Assembly: GCF_014836645.1 (NCBI RefSeq)
Contig: NZ_JACSQM010000010.1
Span: 1 to 64,000 of the forward strand
DNA: 64,000 nucleotides
From: Fictibacillus norfolkensis
Lineage (GTDB): Bacteria > Bacillota > Bacilli > Bacillales > Fictibacillaceae
Direction: 5' to 3'
Position 1 is the first letter of the stretch. Each line of letters begins with the position of its first letter. The translations under genes were made by a program, and so were the position numbers. The notes below the pieces were generated by a model. It did not search any database. It saw only the letters and a list, made by a program, of their open reading frames with translations, and was not told where the DNA came from. Positions 8,405-16,726 of the stretch are shown here, in pieces.

Positions 8405-8601
8405 TTCGCATCGACCTCCCAAAATAATTCATCCAACGTTTTCTGCAGTTCTTTAGCTATTGCAATACACAATTGAAGACTAGGATTAAATTCGCCCTTT
8501 TCTATAAGACCGATCGTTTGTCGAGTCACACCAACTTTTCTCGCTAATTGTTCCTGAGTAATGGAGGCATTCATTCTAGTCATTTTAACGTTATTCTTCA
8601 T
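8401..8601 (-). CDS. XRE-family helix-turn-helix regulator (copy 2)
   Basis: A 66-residue Cro/C1-type regulator with ASITQEQLARKVGVTRQTIG as the helix-turn-helix and LIEKGEFNPSLQLCIAIAKE as the second half. The length and the ending DELFWEVDAK are typical of the YozG-like regulators in bacilli. It is the first gene of a two-gene operon with the membrane protein. The promoter at 8649-8677 overlaps repeated TTACAT blocks, plausible sites for autoregulation. Confidence 0.8.
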   Translation of the reverse strand: MKNNVKMTRMNASITQEQLARKVGVTRQTIGLIEKGEFNPSLQLCIAIAKELQKTLDELFWEVDAK

Positions 8602-8648
8602 TTCTCACCCCAGCTGGATGTTAGATATAGTTTACATATGCAATTTAT

Positions 8649-8677
8649 ATATTACATAAACCTTAAAATTATGTCAA
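8649..8677 (-). promoter_or_regulatory. SigA-type promoter of the XRE/membrane-protein operon
   Basis: On the minus strand TTGACA (8677-8672) and TAATAT (8654-8649) are separated by 17 bases. Plus-strand TTACAT repeats at about 8629, 8652 and 8681 flank or overlap it and may be regulator sites. Confidence 0.65.
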
Positions 8678-8745
8678 CTTTTACATTTTAAACCTTTAAC
8701 ACAAACATCCTCACCTTATCAGTGAGGATGACAGAGCGTAAGACA

Positions 8746-8777
8746 AACCCCATTTCAATTTAATCTGAAATGGGGTT
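8746..8777 (-). terminator. Hairpin after the arr gene, probable terminator
   Basis: aaccccatttca and tgaaatggggtt form a 12-bp stem. The T-tract on the minus strand is weak. A second hairpin (catcctcac / gtgaggatg, about 8708-8730) lies just beyond it. Confidence 0.45.
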
Positions 8778-8831
8778 GTCTAAAAATCTATAGGGAAATT
8801 GCTGTATCTAATTAATCTATTTTAAAAGTTG

Positions 8832-9248
8832 TTAATCGTATATTACATTCTTACCTTGTTCAGTTAAAGTCTTCAAGTGTGTAAGCATTTGATTGATTTC
8901 TTCCTCTGAATGCCTTTCCCATGATTTTAATTCAGCTATGATTCTCAATGGGGATTTGGATCTGTAGGATCTTGTTGGGTTTCCGGGGAATCTTTTATCG
9001 GTCAAGTTCGGGTCGTTTTCAAATTCACCTAGAGGCTCTACGATATAGATTCTCTCTTTCGATTGAGATCGTGCCAATTCAGCACCCCATTTTGCAGCAT
9101 CTAATGTAGCAGTGAAATAGATATAGTTAGATTTTTTGTCTTGATAATTTGATAGGTATAGCGGTTCTAATTGGTCTCCAATTTTCAATTCGGTTTTAGT
9201 ACCATGAAAGAAAGGACCTTTATCTAAGACTTCTTTTTTATCATTCAT
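8832..9248 (-). CDS. arr: Rifamycin ADP-ribosyltransferase (Arr family)
   Basis: The 138-residue protein has the full Arr signature: FFHGTKTELKIGDQLEP at the N-terminus (NAD-binding His), YIYFTATLDAAKWGAELA, IYIVEPLGEFENDPN and LTDKRFPGNPTRSYRS. Arr enzymes transfer ADP-ribose from NAD+ to the C23 hydroxyl of rifamycins and so inactivate them. The length matches the family (about 140 residues). The gene stands alone with no integron or transposon nearby, so it looks like an intrinsic chromosomal copy. Activity on rifampicin is inferred from homology. Confidence 0.85.
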   Translation of the reverse strand: MNDKKEVLDKGPFFHGTKTELKIGDQLEPLYLSNYQDKKSNYIYFTATLDAAKWGAELARSQSKERIYIVEPLGEFENDPNLTDKRFPGNPTRSYRSKSPLRIIAELKSWERHSEEEINQMLTHLKTLTEQGKNVIYD

Positions 9249-9504
9249 CCATAGACACCTCTAACTTTTTTATGATTTGTTTACAACAGTATATGAGTAA
9301 AATCCTAGAAAGAGTAGTCTATTAATTATCTAACATTCGGAGTATAATTAAAGTAGAAAGAATGATATTGCATGTTTTAAGATGATTTGGTTACATCCAG
9401 ATCATCTTTTTTATATTTCCCGTATAGGTCATTATAGACAAATAGTAACCTGTCATTTTAATTCCACTCTATAATTAATTTCCAACAACTTAATTTAAAA
9501 ACTC

Positions 9505-9534
9505 TTTACTTTACCACTATATATTTGGTAAAAT
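9505..9534 (+). promoter_or_regulatory. Probable SigA promoter of the T-box transcript
   Basis: TTTACT (9505-9510) and TAAAAT (9529-9534) are spaced 18 bases, just before the first conserved T-box stem. Confidence 0.5.
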
Positions 9535-9545
9535 TATCCACAATT

Positions 9546-9831
9546 AAATGAAATGCTATGAAGAGAAGAGTATAATCAGCAATTCTTCAAAGAGAGCTCC
9601 AGTTGGTGAAAAGGAGTAAGGATTAATGGTTAGAAGCAAGCCTCTGAGCAGCGCATTGGATCCTTGAAGGTGATAGTGTTACAGGAGCTCCTGTTATAGA
9701 GCTAGGGTATATGTATGGAATTTTTAATGTACCTAAAAAGGGGAATATGGTGACATATTTCCAAACTGAGGTGGCACCACGACGCGCAATAACTCGTCCT
9801 CAAGACAAATGTCTTGGGGGTGAGTTTTTTT
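9546..9831 (+). promoter_or_regulatory. T-box riboswitch with transcription terminator
   Basis: The leader has the T-box landmarks in order: AGTA of the stem I loop (near 9569), the agagag block (9591-9596) with GGTGAAAAGG, the antiterminator sequence TGGCACCACG (9772-9781), and a strong terminator (aactcgtcctcaagac / gtcttgggggtgagtt, 9791-9826) with a T-run. The stem I base can form from aatgc (9551-9555) and gcatt (9653-9657). The likely specifier lies in gaagcaagcc; CAA (Gln), GCA (Ala) and AGC (Ser) are all readable. The C in TGGC favours a tRNA with G73, which argues against Ala. Confidence 0.85.
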
Positions 9832-9870
9832 ATTGTCCAAGTTTAGAGTCATGGAGGAGTGAAAATAAAA

Positions 9871-11124
9871 ATGCGTTTAAACAAGTCTATTAGGTCGTGG
9901 AAATACCCAACCATTTTATTGTCCAGTATTGGTATTTCGAGTATTGGAGCATGGGTGTATTTTATAGCACTCAATTTAATCGTTCTTGACAGGATGGGTG
10001 TCCTTGCTGTTTCAGGACTCTATATACTTAGAGCTCTATCGACATTATTTACTAACATTTGGTGTGGCAGCATAATAGATCGCATGAACAAAAAGCATCT
10101 TATGGTTGGGCTAACTCTATTCCAGGCAATGCTTATTGCCTTATTGCCTTTACTATCCTCTCTTTGGGGAATGTATGGTATTGTCTTTTTCATCAGTGTG
10201 GCTAGTTCTATTTATGAGCCGACATCAATGTCTTACATTACGAAGCTAATTCCCGCTGATAAAAGAAAACGATTCAATTCTCTCCGTAGCTTAATTGATT
10301 CTGGAGCATTTGTTACTGGACCCGCGATTGCTGGGATGATTTTTATGATCGGCACTCCAAATTCCGCAATTTATATGAATGCCATCGCTCTTTTTTTGTC
10401 AGCAATGATTATATTGGTCATGCCCAATATCGAAAAGAATGATTTTATAGAAACAGAAGATGAAAGAATCACCTTAAAAGTATTGAAAAAAGACTGGAGA
10501 TTAGTAGTTGATTTTAGTCGTAAGCGTGTTTATGTTATGGTCATTTATTTACTTTTTAGTGCAGTAATGGTCTTAGCAACTGCCGTAGATTCACTGGAAG
10601 CAGCATTTGCTACAGAAGTTCTGTCGTTATCCAAGGGAGATTATGGTTTACTTGTAAGTATTGCTGGTGTTGGAATCGTTGTAGGCGCCTCAATAAACAT
10701 GATAGTTGTTGAAAAAGTAGCTACCTCCTGGCTAATTGGTCTTGGTGCCATATTGGTTTCCAGCGGTTATCTAATCTATGCATTTTCGAGTACTTTTGTA
10801 ATTGCCGCAGTTGGTTTTTTCGTTCTATCATTTTCGATGGCATTTATTAACACAGGATTTTACACATTTTATCAAAATAATGTTCCTGTCGAAGTCATGG
10901 GGCGGGTTGGTAGTTTATATGGTTTCATCGAAGCCTTTTTCATTATTATTGGAACCATGATTTTTGGAATCTTAGCAGAATTAATATCCATTCGGTTTGT
11001 GGTCATATTAGGAACTTTAACCATGTTTGCAGTAACATTGATATTATTTATCTTTAATACGCAGCCGACTAAAAAAGAATATTATACTGAGAAACAACAG
11101 TTTCATGTCTCCAGTAATAATTAG
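9871..11124 (+). CDS. T-box-controlled MFS transporter
   Basis: The roughly 417-residue protein has 12 predicted transmembrane helices and the MFS loop 2-3 signature (NIWCGSIIDRMNKKHLM). It resembles drug-efflux or MefA/YfmO-like exporters more than sugar or amino-acid importers, but the T-box leader ties expression to an uncharged tRNA, so an amino acid, peptide or related compound is the likely substrate. The ATG at 9871 is used because ggaggag ends 11 bases upstream; a GTG at 9859 is too close. A terminator follows, so it is a single-gene transcript. Confidence 0.8.
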   Translation: MRLNKSIRSWKYPTILLSSIGISSIGAWVYFIALNLIVLDRMGVLAVSGLYILRALSTLFTNIWCGSIIDRMNKKHLMVGLTLFQAMLIALLPLLSSLWGMYGIVFFISVASSIYEPTSMSYITKLIPADKRKRFNSLRSLIDSGAFVTGPAIAGMIFMIGTPNSAIYMNAIALFLSAMIILVMPNIEKNDFIETEDERITLKVLKKDWRLVVDFSRKRVYVMVIYLLFSAVMVLATAVDSLEAAFATEVLSLSKGDYGLLVSIAGVGIVVGASINMIVVEKVATSWLIGLGAILVSSGYLIYAFSSTFVIAAVGFFVLSFSMAFINTGFYTFYQNNVPVEVMGRVGSLYGFIEAFFIIIGTMIFGILAELISIRFVVILGTLTMFAVTLILFIFNTQPTKKEYYTEKQQFHVSSNN

Positions 11125-11163
11125 AAATACAGAATAACATAACCCTATTTAATTGGATAAGAA

Positions 11164-11197
11164 AAAACATAGGAAGCATTCGTTCTTCCTATGTTTT
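11164..11197 (+). terminator. Bidirectional terminator between converging genes
   Basis: aaaacataggaa and ttcctatgtttt form a 12-bp stem with A and T tracts on either side, so it can serve the MFS gene and the small minus-strand ORF. Confidence 0.8.
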
Positions 11198-11205
11198 CAT
11201 TCTTA

Positions 11206-11355
11206 TTATTTATCTGTTTGTTTTTGCTTTTTTTTCAAAAACTCCGTGCGTAGTTTTTCAAGATGCTTCTTTTTATCAAATCTGGCAGGCGTCTGTTTTT
11301 CATGAAACTTTGTAACGGCTACCTGAGCTTTGTCATCCAATTGATATTTCCCCAA
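11206..11355 (-). CDS. Small basic protein, unknown function
   Basis: A 49-residue frame reads GKYQLDDKAQVAVTKFHEKQ and then a lysine-rich helix ending KKKQKQTDK. The TTG start at 11355 has aggtg six bases upstream; a GTG at 11364 is the alternative. A strong terminator lies directly after its stop. Hydrophilic, no membrane segment and no cysteine. I do not recognise a named family, but the context and codon choice look real. Confidence 0.5.
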   Translation of the reverse strand: MGKYQLDDKAQVAVTKFHEKQTPARFDKKKHLEKLRTEFLKKKQKQTDK

Positions 11356-11503
11356 AATGTTCACCTACTTTTTCATCTTCAATTCACCTTATATACTATA
11401 CCTTAGTTTGCTAAAAGAAACCTTATAATTATTTGTTGAACAAATCAACTTCAAAAGATTATTGTGTTATCGTGTCTCACTTGAATATAATATTCTCCCC
11501 TAT

Positions 11504-11878
11504 TCATTTATTGGTTTTCAAGTAATGCACAGGACGAATTTCTATGCGCCAACCAAACTCTTCTCCCTTGCTCACTTGAGTTGTTGGATGTAAAGAAGCA
11601 AGTTGGATTGCCTCATCCATGTTTTCTGCTTCAAAAATGAAAATACTTCCTATCATTTCTTTAGTTTCTGTAAATGGCCCATCTGTTACGATTACCGTGC
11701 CGTCTACACGGCGCAAGCTTTTGGACTCTGTGTCGAGACCGGCATCAAGCAGAACCTCACCGTTATCATAAAATTTCTCAATGTGCGGCTGACATTCACT
11801 CATGATTGCTTCAATCTCTGTCCTTGGTCGTGCATCCATTTTTTCAGGGTTGTAATAGCCCATACATAAAAATATCAT
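11504..11878 (-). CDS. YCII / DGPF domain protein (copy 2)
   Basis: This 124-residue protein is a close paralogue of the one at 2425-2799: both have IFLCMGY, PEKMDARPR, DGPFTETKE, SLHPTTQ and EEFGWRIEIRPVH at the same positions. The YCII fold is ferredoxin-like and its biochemical role is not firmly known. The start at 11878 mirrors the first copy; the upstream ATG at 11884 abuts the ggagag site. No sigma-factor gene is adjacent. Confidence 0.8.
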   Translation of the reverse strand: MIFLCMGYYNPEKMDARPRTEIEAIMSECQPHIEKFYDNGEVLLDAGLDTESKSLRRVDGTVIVTDGPFTETKEMIGSIFIFEAENMDEAIQLASLHPTTQVSKGEEFGWRIEIRPVHYLKTNK

Positions 11879-12081
11879 GATCATCTCTCCTCGATTACTC
11901 AAATTGTGTATCCACTCATACGACGATCAACAATCTGTATAATCGACAGGATGTTAATATTTTTTCTTATAACCTTTAATCTTTTCATTAGACATATCGC
12001 TAAGTAAGAGTTAATCCACCATCAAATAACAACTGAATTTTTCATCTGTTCCTATGTGCTGTAATTACGAAAAGCATTATT

Positions 12082-12903
12082 TCATATTACATACGTATAA
12101 TAATCCTGTGCATGTACTACTTTGAACCCTACTGCTTGATATAAGCCAAGGGCATTGTCATTTTTGGTTTCTACCTCTAAGTGTACCGAATACCCTGCTG
12201 AAATCTGCTCTTTTATAACCTGACGTAACACTTTCCTGCCGATACCTTTCCCTTGATGCTCTGGCAAAATGGAAAACCCATAGATCCATGCCTCTCCATC
12301 CTTCCGTGAGACACGTATTTTTCCTACTGTACTTTCGTTCACATCGATCATTAACATATCCGTGTTTCTTTCTTTTTTAAATGAACGTTGCATTAATGTT
12401 GCATCTTCTCGGGTCATTCCGAATGCTTCTATCGATATACGAATGGACATGTCTAAATCTTCTTCTTTTGCTTGTCGAAGTGTGATTCCTTCTACTGATT
12501 GTATGGATTTCTCTTCCCACACCATTTGATTTTCTGAAAATGCATATTCAGCACCTATTTTAAGTAAAAACTCTTTTGCTGCCCATGAACCAGCTGGGGC
12601 ATTTAACAAGATTTTTTGATATCCGCATTGTTTAGCTGATTCCATCCCTTTTTGAAACAAATTCTGAAAATGTCCCTTACGTCGATCACTTGGTTTCACC
12701 ATGCCGCAAGCTTCGACTGTAGAACCAAAAGGATACATGCCAAGAAACGCGACGAGTTCGTCGTTTTCATAGTGAAAATAATCTAGTTGATTTGATTCAC
12801 GATTCTCTAGCATATTCCAGTTAAGTTTAAGCTGTATACGATCATGAATCTCACACTCTTTTTGTAATTTTTTTATATCTAGAAGTTGTTGTTTTGTTAA
12901 CAT
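12082..12903 (-). CDS. Tandem GNAT N-acetyltransferase
   Basis: At 273 residues it is twice the size of a single GNAT domain. The N-terminal half has a motif-A-like VKPSDRRKGHFQNLF; the C-terminal half has the canonical acetyl-CoA loop ILPEHQGKGIGRKVL followed by the motif B ALGLYQAVGFKVVHA. The C-terminal domain is therefore the likely catalytic one. GNATs acetylate amines of antibiotics, polyamines or proteins; the substrate is unknown. It is a single gene; the hairpin upstream belongs to the next minus-strand gene. Confidence 0.8.
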   Translation of the reverse strand: MLTKQQLLDIKKLQKECEIHDRIQLKLNWNMLENRESNQLDYFHYENDELVAFLGMYPFGSTVEACGMVKPSDRRKGHFQNLFQKGMESAKQCGYQKILLNAPAGSWAAKEFLLKIGAEYAFSENQMVWEEKSIQSVEGITLRQAKEEDLDMSIRISIEAFGMTREDATLMQRSFKKERNTDMLMIDVNESTVGKIRVSRKDGEAWIYGFSILPEHQGKGIGRKVLRQVIKEQISAGYSVHLEVETKNDNALGLYQAVGFKVVHAQDYYTYVI

Positions 12904-12943
12904 AGTAATCTCCTTTATTGCGAGTTAAGTACAAGCCTTTATA

Positions 12944-12989
12944 CATTCAATAAAAAAGAGTACATTCCTTTTCTTAAAGAAATGTACTC
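12944..12989 (-). terminator. Terminator of the repeat family, type A (after Nudix gene)
   Basis: gagtacatt...aatgtactc (12958-12989) forms a 9-bp stem; on the minus strand it runs into TTTTTTATTGAAT. The core and the TTTTTTATTGAA flank recur at several other loci in the window. Confidence 0.75.
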
Positions 12990-13083
12990 ATCCTTGAAAT
13001 TAAATATATCTATACTAGAACTACTTAATTAACTCTATGGCCGCGAAATGATTTGGAGCGTGTTGTGTTTAGTTCAAAATAAG

Positions 13084-13539
13084 TTAAAACTTTTTTTCGT
13101 TATAAAGACTGATAGAATGTACCTTTTCTTTTAGTAAGTTATCGATTATTTGATTTAATACCTGTGGTTCTCGTAAATCCTCTTTTTTAAATTTTGCAAG
13201 CTCATTCACCATAATCCACATACTTTCAGTAATCCCCTCTTCTTCAAGGTTTATGTGACCATCAGTGACTTCACCAATAAAATGAAATAGGATTACTTGA
13301 TCGTTCGTACTACTAATAAAATTGTAGACACCAGTGGTACCTACCAGTTTTAAGTCCAAACCTGTTTCCTCTTTTACTTCCCTCTTGGCCGCAACAAGAA
13401 TGTCCTCACCATATTCAATATGTCCACCAGGAAAAGTCCATTTATTTAAGGCGTTTGGTTTATTCTCTTTTATAATTAAAACTTTATCATCATTTATAAT
13501 CGATGCCATTACAACTAAAACAATGCCATCGTGTGACAT
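13084..13539 (-). CDS. Nudix hydrolase
   Basis: The 151-residue protein contains a complete Nudix box starting at GGHIEYGEDILVAAKREVKE and followed by ETGLDL, which binds Mg2+ and hydrolyses a nucleoside diphosphate linked to another group. The WTFPGGHIEYGE context resembles MutT or ADP-ribose-type members, but the substrate cannot be assigned. The product starts MSHDGIVLVV. A type A terminator of the repeat family follows it. Confidence 0.8.
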   Translation of the reverse strand: MSHDGIVLVVMASIINDDKVLIIKENKPNALNKWTFPGGHIEYGEDILVAAKREVKEETGLDLKLVGTTGVYNFISSTNDQVILFHFIGEVTDGHINLEEEGITESMWIMVNELAKFKKEDLREPQVLNQIIDNLLKEKVHSISLYNEKKF

Positions 13540-13590
13540 TCATTTCGCCTCAGTTCTTAAAAAAGATGTAATAATCTACTAACACCATAT

Positions 13591-13630
13591 AGTTCAATAA
13601 AAAAGGCACTTCTCCTTCTTAAAGAAATGC
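13591..13630 (-). terminator. Terminator of the repeat family, type A
   Basis: The minus-strand sequence gcatttctttaagaagg and then agaagtgcc runs into TTTTTTATTGAACT. The stem (GCA, TTCT) is imperfect, but the sequence is nearly identical to the copies at 14811, 27213 and 55371. Confidence 0.6.
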
Positions 13631-13689
13631 AAAGTTGTAACCCCTTTTAAATTTTCTTCCGCAACCCTGCCCCTTTTGTTCTTTAATAC

Positions 13690-13723
13690 AATAAAAAATG
13701 CAGCTCTCTATTAAAGAAATGCA
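13690..13723 (-). terminator. Terminator of the repeat family, type A variant
   Basis: atgca...tgcat with inner ttaaagaa and a TTTTTATTG tail on the minus strand. It is a second copy downstream of the MEDS gene, about 90 bases before the one at 13591 in minus-strand reading order. Confidence 0.5.
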
Positions 13724-13770
13724 TCTTTTATGAAATGAAGTATATTTCTTTTTGAATTTTGCCTTTCCAA

Positions 13771-14361
13771 TCAAAGATCGTTCAACATACGGTAAGGTTT
13801 TAAGTCTTTAGAGATACAATGGACTTCATTATCTGTCATGTAATAGCGGTGACAGCTTAATAGAGTTTGTCGGAGTTCATCTGTAACTCTTATTTGATCA
13901 TAAGCACAAATAGTCGTTAATCCGAATTCAATCACCGTTTTATCGACTTCCTTCTCATATTCACCTACGTAATAAGCCAATTGCTCCTTATCAGCCCATT
14001 CAACATGCGCCCAAGTTCGAATAGAAATGTTCTTTTCCAGAAAAGGTTCAACGTACTTTTTAAAATACGAGATGACGGTTTCAGTATTAAAATCACCTTT
14101 GAAACAATAAAAATCAAAGTTGTTTACACGGTGGATTTTATGTAGATCGTCTTTACTTACTTCCATTTTTATTGCTTCTTCAATCAGTGGATAAAGACGA
14201 TCGTTCTCTATAACGATAACATAATCTCCCTGTTCAATCCCTGCTAAAACATAAGAAACAGTGTTGTTTATATAAGATTCAATATTCTGGTACTCGTAGA
14301 AGATATGACCACCGTTGGATTGCTGAAGTTCTTTAGTTTGTTGAGTAATTTTATCCTTCAT
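13771..14361 (-). CDS. MEDS domain sensor-like protein
   Basis: The 196-residue protein fits the MEDS (DcmR sensory) domain: GGHIFYEYQNIESYINNTVS, then VLAGIEQGDYVIVIEN, and ISIRTWAHVEWADKE later. MEDS domains are RecA/KaiC-like folds without a typical P-loop and occur in regulators of methylotrophy and in anti-sigma or histidine-kinase contexts. Here the domain stands alone with no kinase or HTH. The start at 14361 has a ggggac site about 8 bases upstream. Its ligand or partner is unknown. Confidence 0.7.
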   Translation of the reverse strand: MKDKITQQTKELQQSNGGHIFYEYQNIESYINNTVSYVLAGIEQGDYVIVIENDRLYPLIEEAIKMEVSKDDLHKIHRVNNFDFYCFKGDFNTETVISYFKKYVEPFLEKNISIRTWAHVEWADKEQLAYYVGEYEKEVDKTVIEFGLTTICAYDQIRVTDELRQTLLSCHRYYMTDNEVHCISKDLKPYRMLNDL

Positions 14362-14522
14362 AGGTTGTCCCCTTCCTTCATTAGTAATAGGAATACAATG
14401 ATAAAATTTAATAATTTATTTCCATACATTTTAATATCTATTTCATTATACTTCATAAATTGCATATGGTAGTATTTTTTCAGAATCTCCGTGCTTATTC
14501 AATAATCCGAATCATTTGTAAA

Positions 14523-14566
14523 TAAGTTCCATAAAAAAAGGCGGTAAATCCTTCTTGTATAAACGG
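14523..14566 (-). repeat. Degenerate terminator-like repeat, type B
   Basis: gttccataaaaaaaggcggtaaatcc resembles the intact type B copies near 59189 and the degenerate one at 5224. It lies directly downstream of the small minus-strand ORF at 14577. Confidence 0.45.
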
Positions 14567-14576
14567 CTACGATTGC

Positions 14577-14723
14577 TTAATAGTGGTTAAAGATGCTTTT
14601 TATTAAGCGGAATATCATTCTTGGAATAAAAGTTAAGATGCTCCATAGCAATTCAAATATTAATTCACCTCTAATTTCCCTGATTACACCTCTAATAGAT
14701 CTCCTGTATCTGCTTTTGTTCAT
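14577..14723 (-). CDS. Small basic amphipathic protein, unknown function
   Basis: A 48-residue frame starts at an ATG 11 bases after aggag and reads MNKSRYRRSIRGVIREIRGE, then a hydrophobic helix (LIFELLWSILTFIPRM) and a basic tail. The arginine-rich N-terminus and single amphipathic or transmembrane helix suggest a membrane-surface peptide. Similar short proteins occur in bacilli without assigned function. A repeat-family element directly downstream supports an expressed unit. Confidence 0.55.
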   Translation of the reverse strand: MNKSRYRRSIRGVIREIRGELIFELLWSILTFIPRMIFRLIKSIFNHY

Positions 14724-14810
14724 TTACATACTTTCTCCTACTTCATATGTCATTTTCTTCCCTTAATTCACTCGTGCTGATTCAACAATCCTGTTACTTT
14801 CTTCAATTAG

Positions 14811-14851
14811 TTCAATAAAAAAGTGCAAATCTCCTTCTTAGAGAAATGCAC
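14811..14851 (-). terminator. Terminator of the repeat family, type A (after map)
   Basis: gtgca...tgcac with the inner ctccttcttagagaaa core; the minus-strand tail is TTTTTTATTGAACTAATT. It lies directly after the stop of the methionine aminopeptidase gene. Confidence 0.7.
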
Positions 14852-14882
14852 CCATTTTGTAGGCTGAAAATCCTATTAAAAA

Positions 14883-15635
<753 letters not shown>

Positions 15636-15811
15636 TCATTTTCTTTTATCATCAGTAATTATATAAGTATAAATTGTACCTTTACTTTCTCAAAAAATAA
15701 TAGCAATGTAAATTAATTGGCACTACCTCTCAGCTTCTTTTTCCTAAGGTTAATTACAAAAAGAAGCTACTTTTCTTATATCGTAATAAATAATTTTACT
15801 AGCAAGGCAAG

Positions 15812-15858
15812 TTGACGATAGTCTAATTAGACTCTATAATATTTAAGTCTAATTAGAC
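15812..15858 (+). promoter_or_regulatory. Promoter with twin GTCTAATTAGAC operators
   Basis: TTGACG (15812-15817) and TATAAT (15835-15840) are separated by 17 bases, a near-consensus SigA promoter. The perfect 12-bp palindrome GTCTAATTAGAC occurs twice: at 15821-15832 between -35 and -10, and at 15847-15858 at the transcription start. Binding at both would block RNA polymerase. The PadR-type regulator encoded by the second gene of the operon is the obvious candidate ligand-controlled repressor. Confidence 0.8.
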
Positions 15859-15883
15859 TATTATGTAAAGGAATGAAAATTAA

Positions 15884-16726
15884 ATGATAAAATCTTTTTT
15901 GATGTTAGGGCAATCAAATATGGCAGGTCGTGGATTCTTGCATGAAGTAGAACCTATCTTTAATGAAAAAATAAAAATGCTCCGCAATGGACAGTGGCAA
16001 ATGATGACAGAGCCAGTAAATTATGACCGTCCTGTTGCTGGTGTAAGTTTAGCAGCATCTTTTGCAGAGGCATATTCGAAAGCTAACCCTGATGAAGAAA
16101 TTGGTTTGATCCCTTGTGCTGAAGGTGGCAGTTCCTTGAACGATTGGCATCCAGAAGGTACTCTTTTTCAACATGCTTTGTCTGAAGCTCGATTTGCTCT
16201 TGAAACTAGTCAAATTTGCGGTATACTTTGGCATCAAGGTGAAAGTGATAGCAATAATTCTCTACATGAAACGTATTATGAAAAGTTATCTCTTATCATT
16301 GACACTTTACGTAAAGAATTAAACCTTCAAAATGTCCCATTAATCATTGGTGAGCTTGGTGATTTCTTAGGAAAAACAGGCTTCGGAAAGTACTCATCAG
16401 AGTTTCAAGAAATCAACGAGCAATTACGTCGATTCGCTCATGAGCAGCAAAATTGTTATTATGTATCGGCAGAAGGTCTAACTTCCAATCCGGATGGTAT
16501 TCATTTAAACGCCGTTTCCCAACGAAAATTCGGTTTTCGGTATTTCGAAGCTTTTTCGAAAAAGACGCATATCTTAGAGCCCCTTGCTGATGAAAATCAA
16601 TCACTAAAAATAGACAATAACTATTCGAAAACTGAACATATTTATATTCACAGTATGAATTTGGCTCTAGGTAAAATCACATACGAGGAATTTGAAGCAC
16701 AAGTGGCGAAGGTGATGCAACCTTGA
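15884..16726 (+). CDS. SGNH/CE6-type acetylesterase (sialate O-acetylesterase-like)
   Basis: The 280-residue protein shows block I MLGQSNMAGRG with the nucleophilic Ser, then CAEGGSSLNDW (oxyanion Gly), WHQGESDSNN (block typical of DUF303/SASA) and GIHLNAVSQRKFG with the catalytic Asp-x-x-His equivalent. Such enzymes remove acetyl groups from sugars or xylan. There is no signal peptide, so it acts in the cytoplasm. Its end overlaps the PadR gene by four bases. The C-terminal 60 residues extend beyond the core domain. Confidence 0.8.
   Translation: MIKSFLMLGQSNMAGRGFLHEVEPIFNEKIKMLRNGQWQMMTEPVNYDRPVAGVSLAASFAEAYSKANPDEEIGLIPCAEGGSSLNDWHPEGTLFQHALSEARFALETSQICGILWHQGESDSNNSLHETYYEKLSLIIDTLRKELNLQNVPLIIGELGDFLGKTGFGKYSSEFQEINEQLRRFAHEQQNCYYVSAEGLTSNPDGIHLNAVSQRKFGFRYFEAFSKKTHILEPLADENQSLKIDNNYSKTEHIYIHSMNLALGKITYEEFEAQVAKVMQP

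Noticed and set aside
9711..9893. Open frame of 60 codons on the plus strand
   Set aside because: It lies inside the T-box leader and its terminator, has no ribosome site and no protein similarity.
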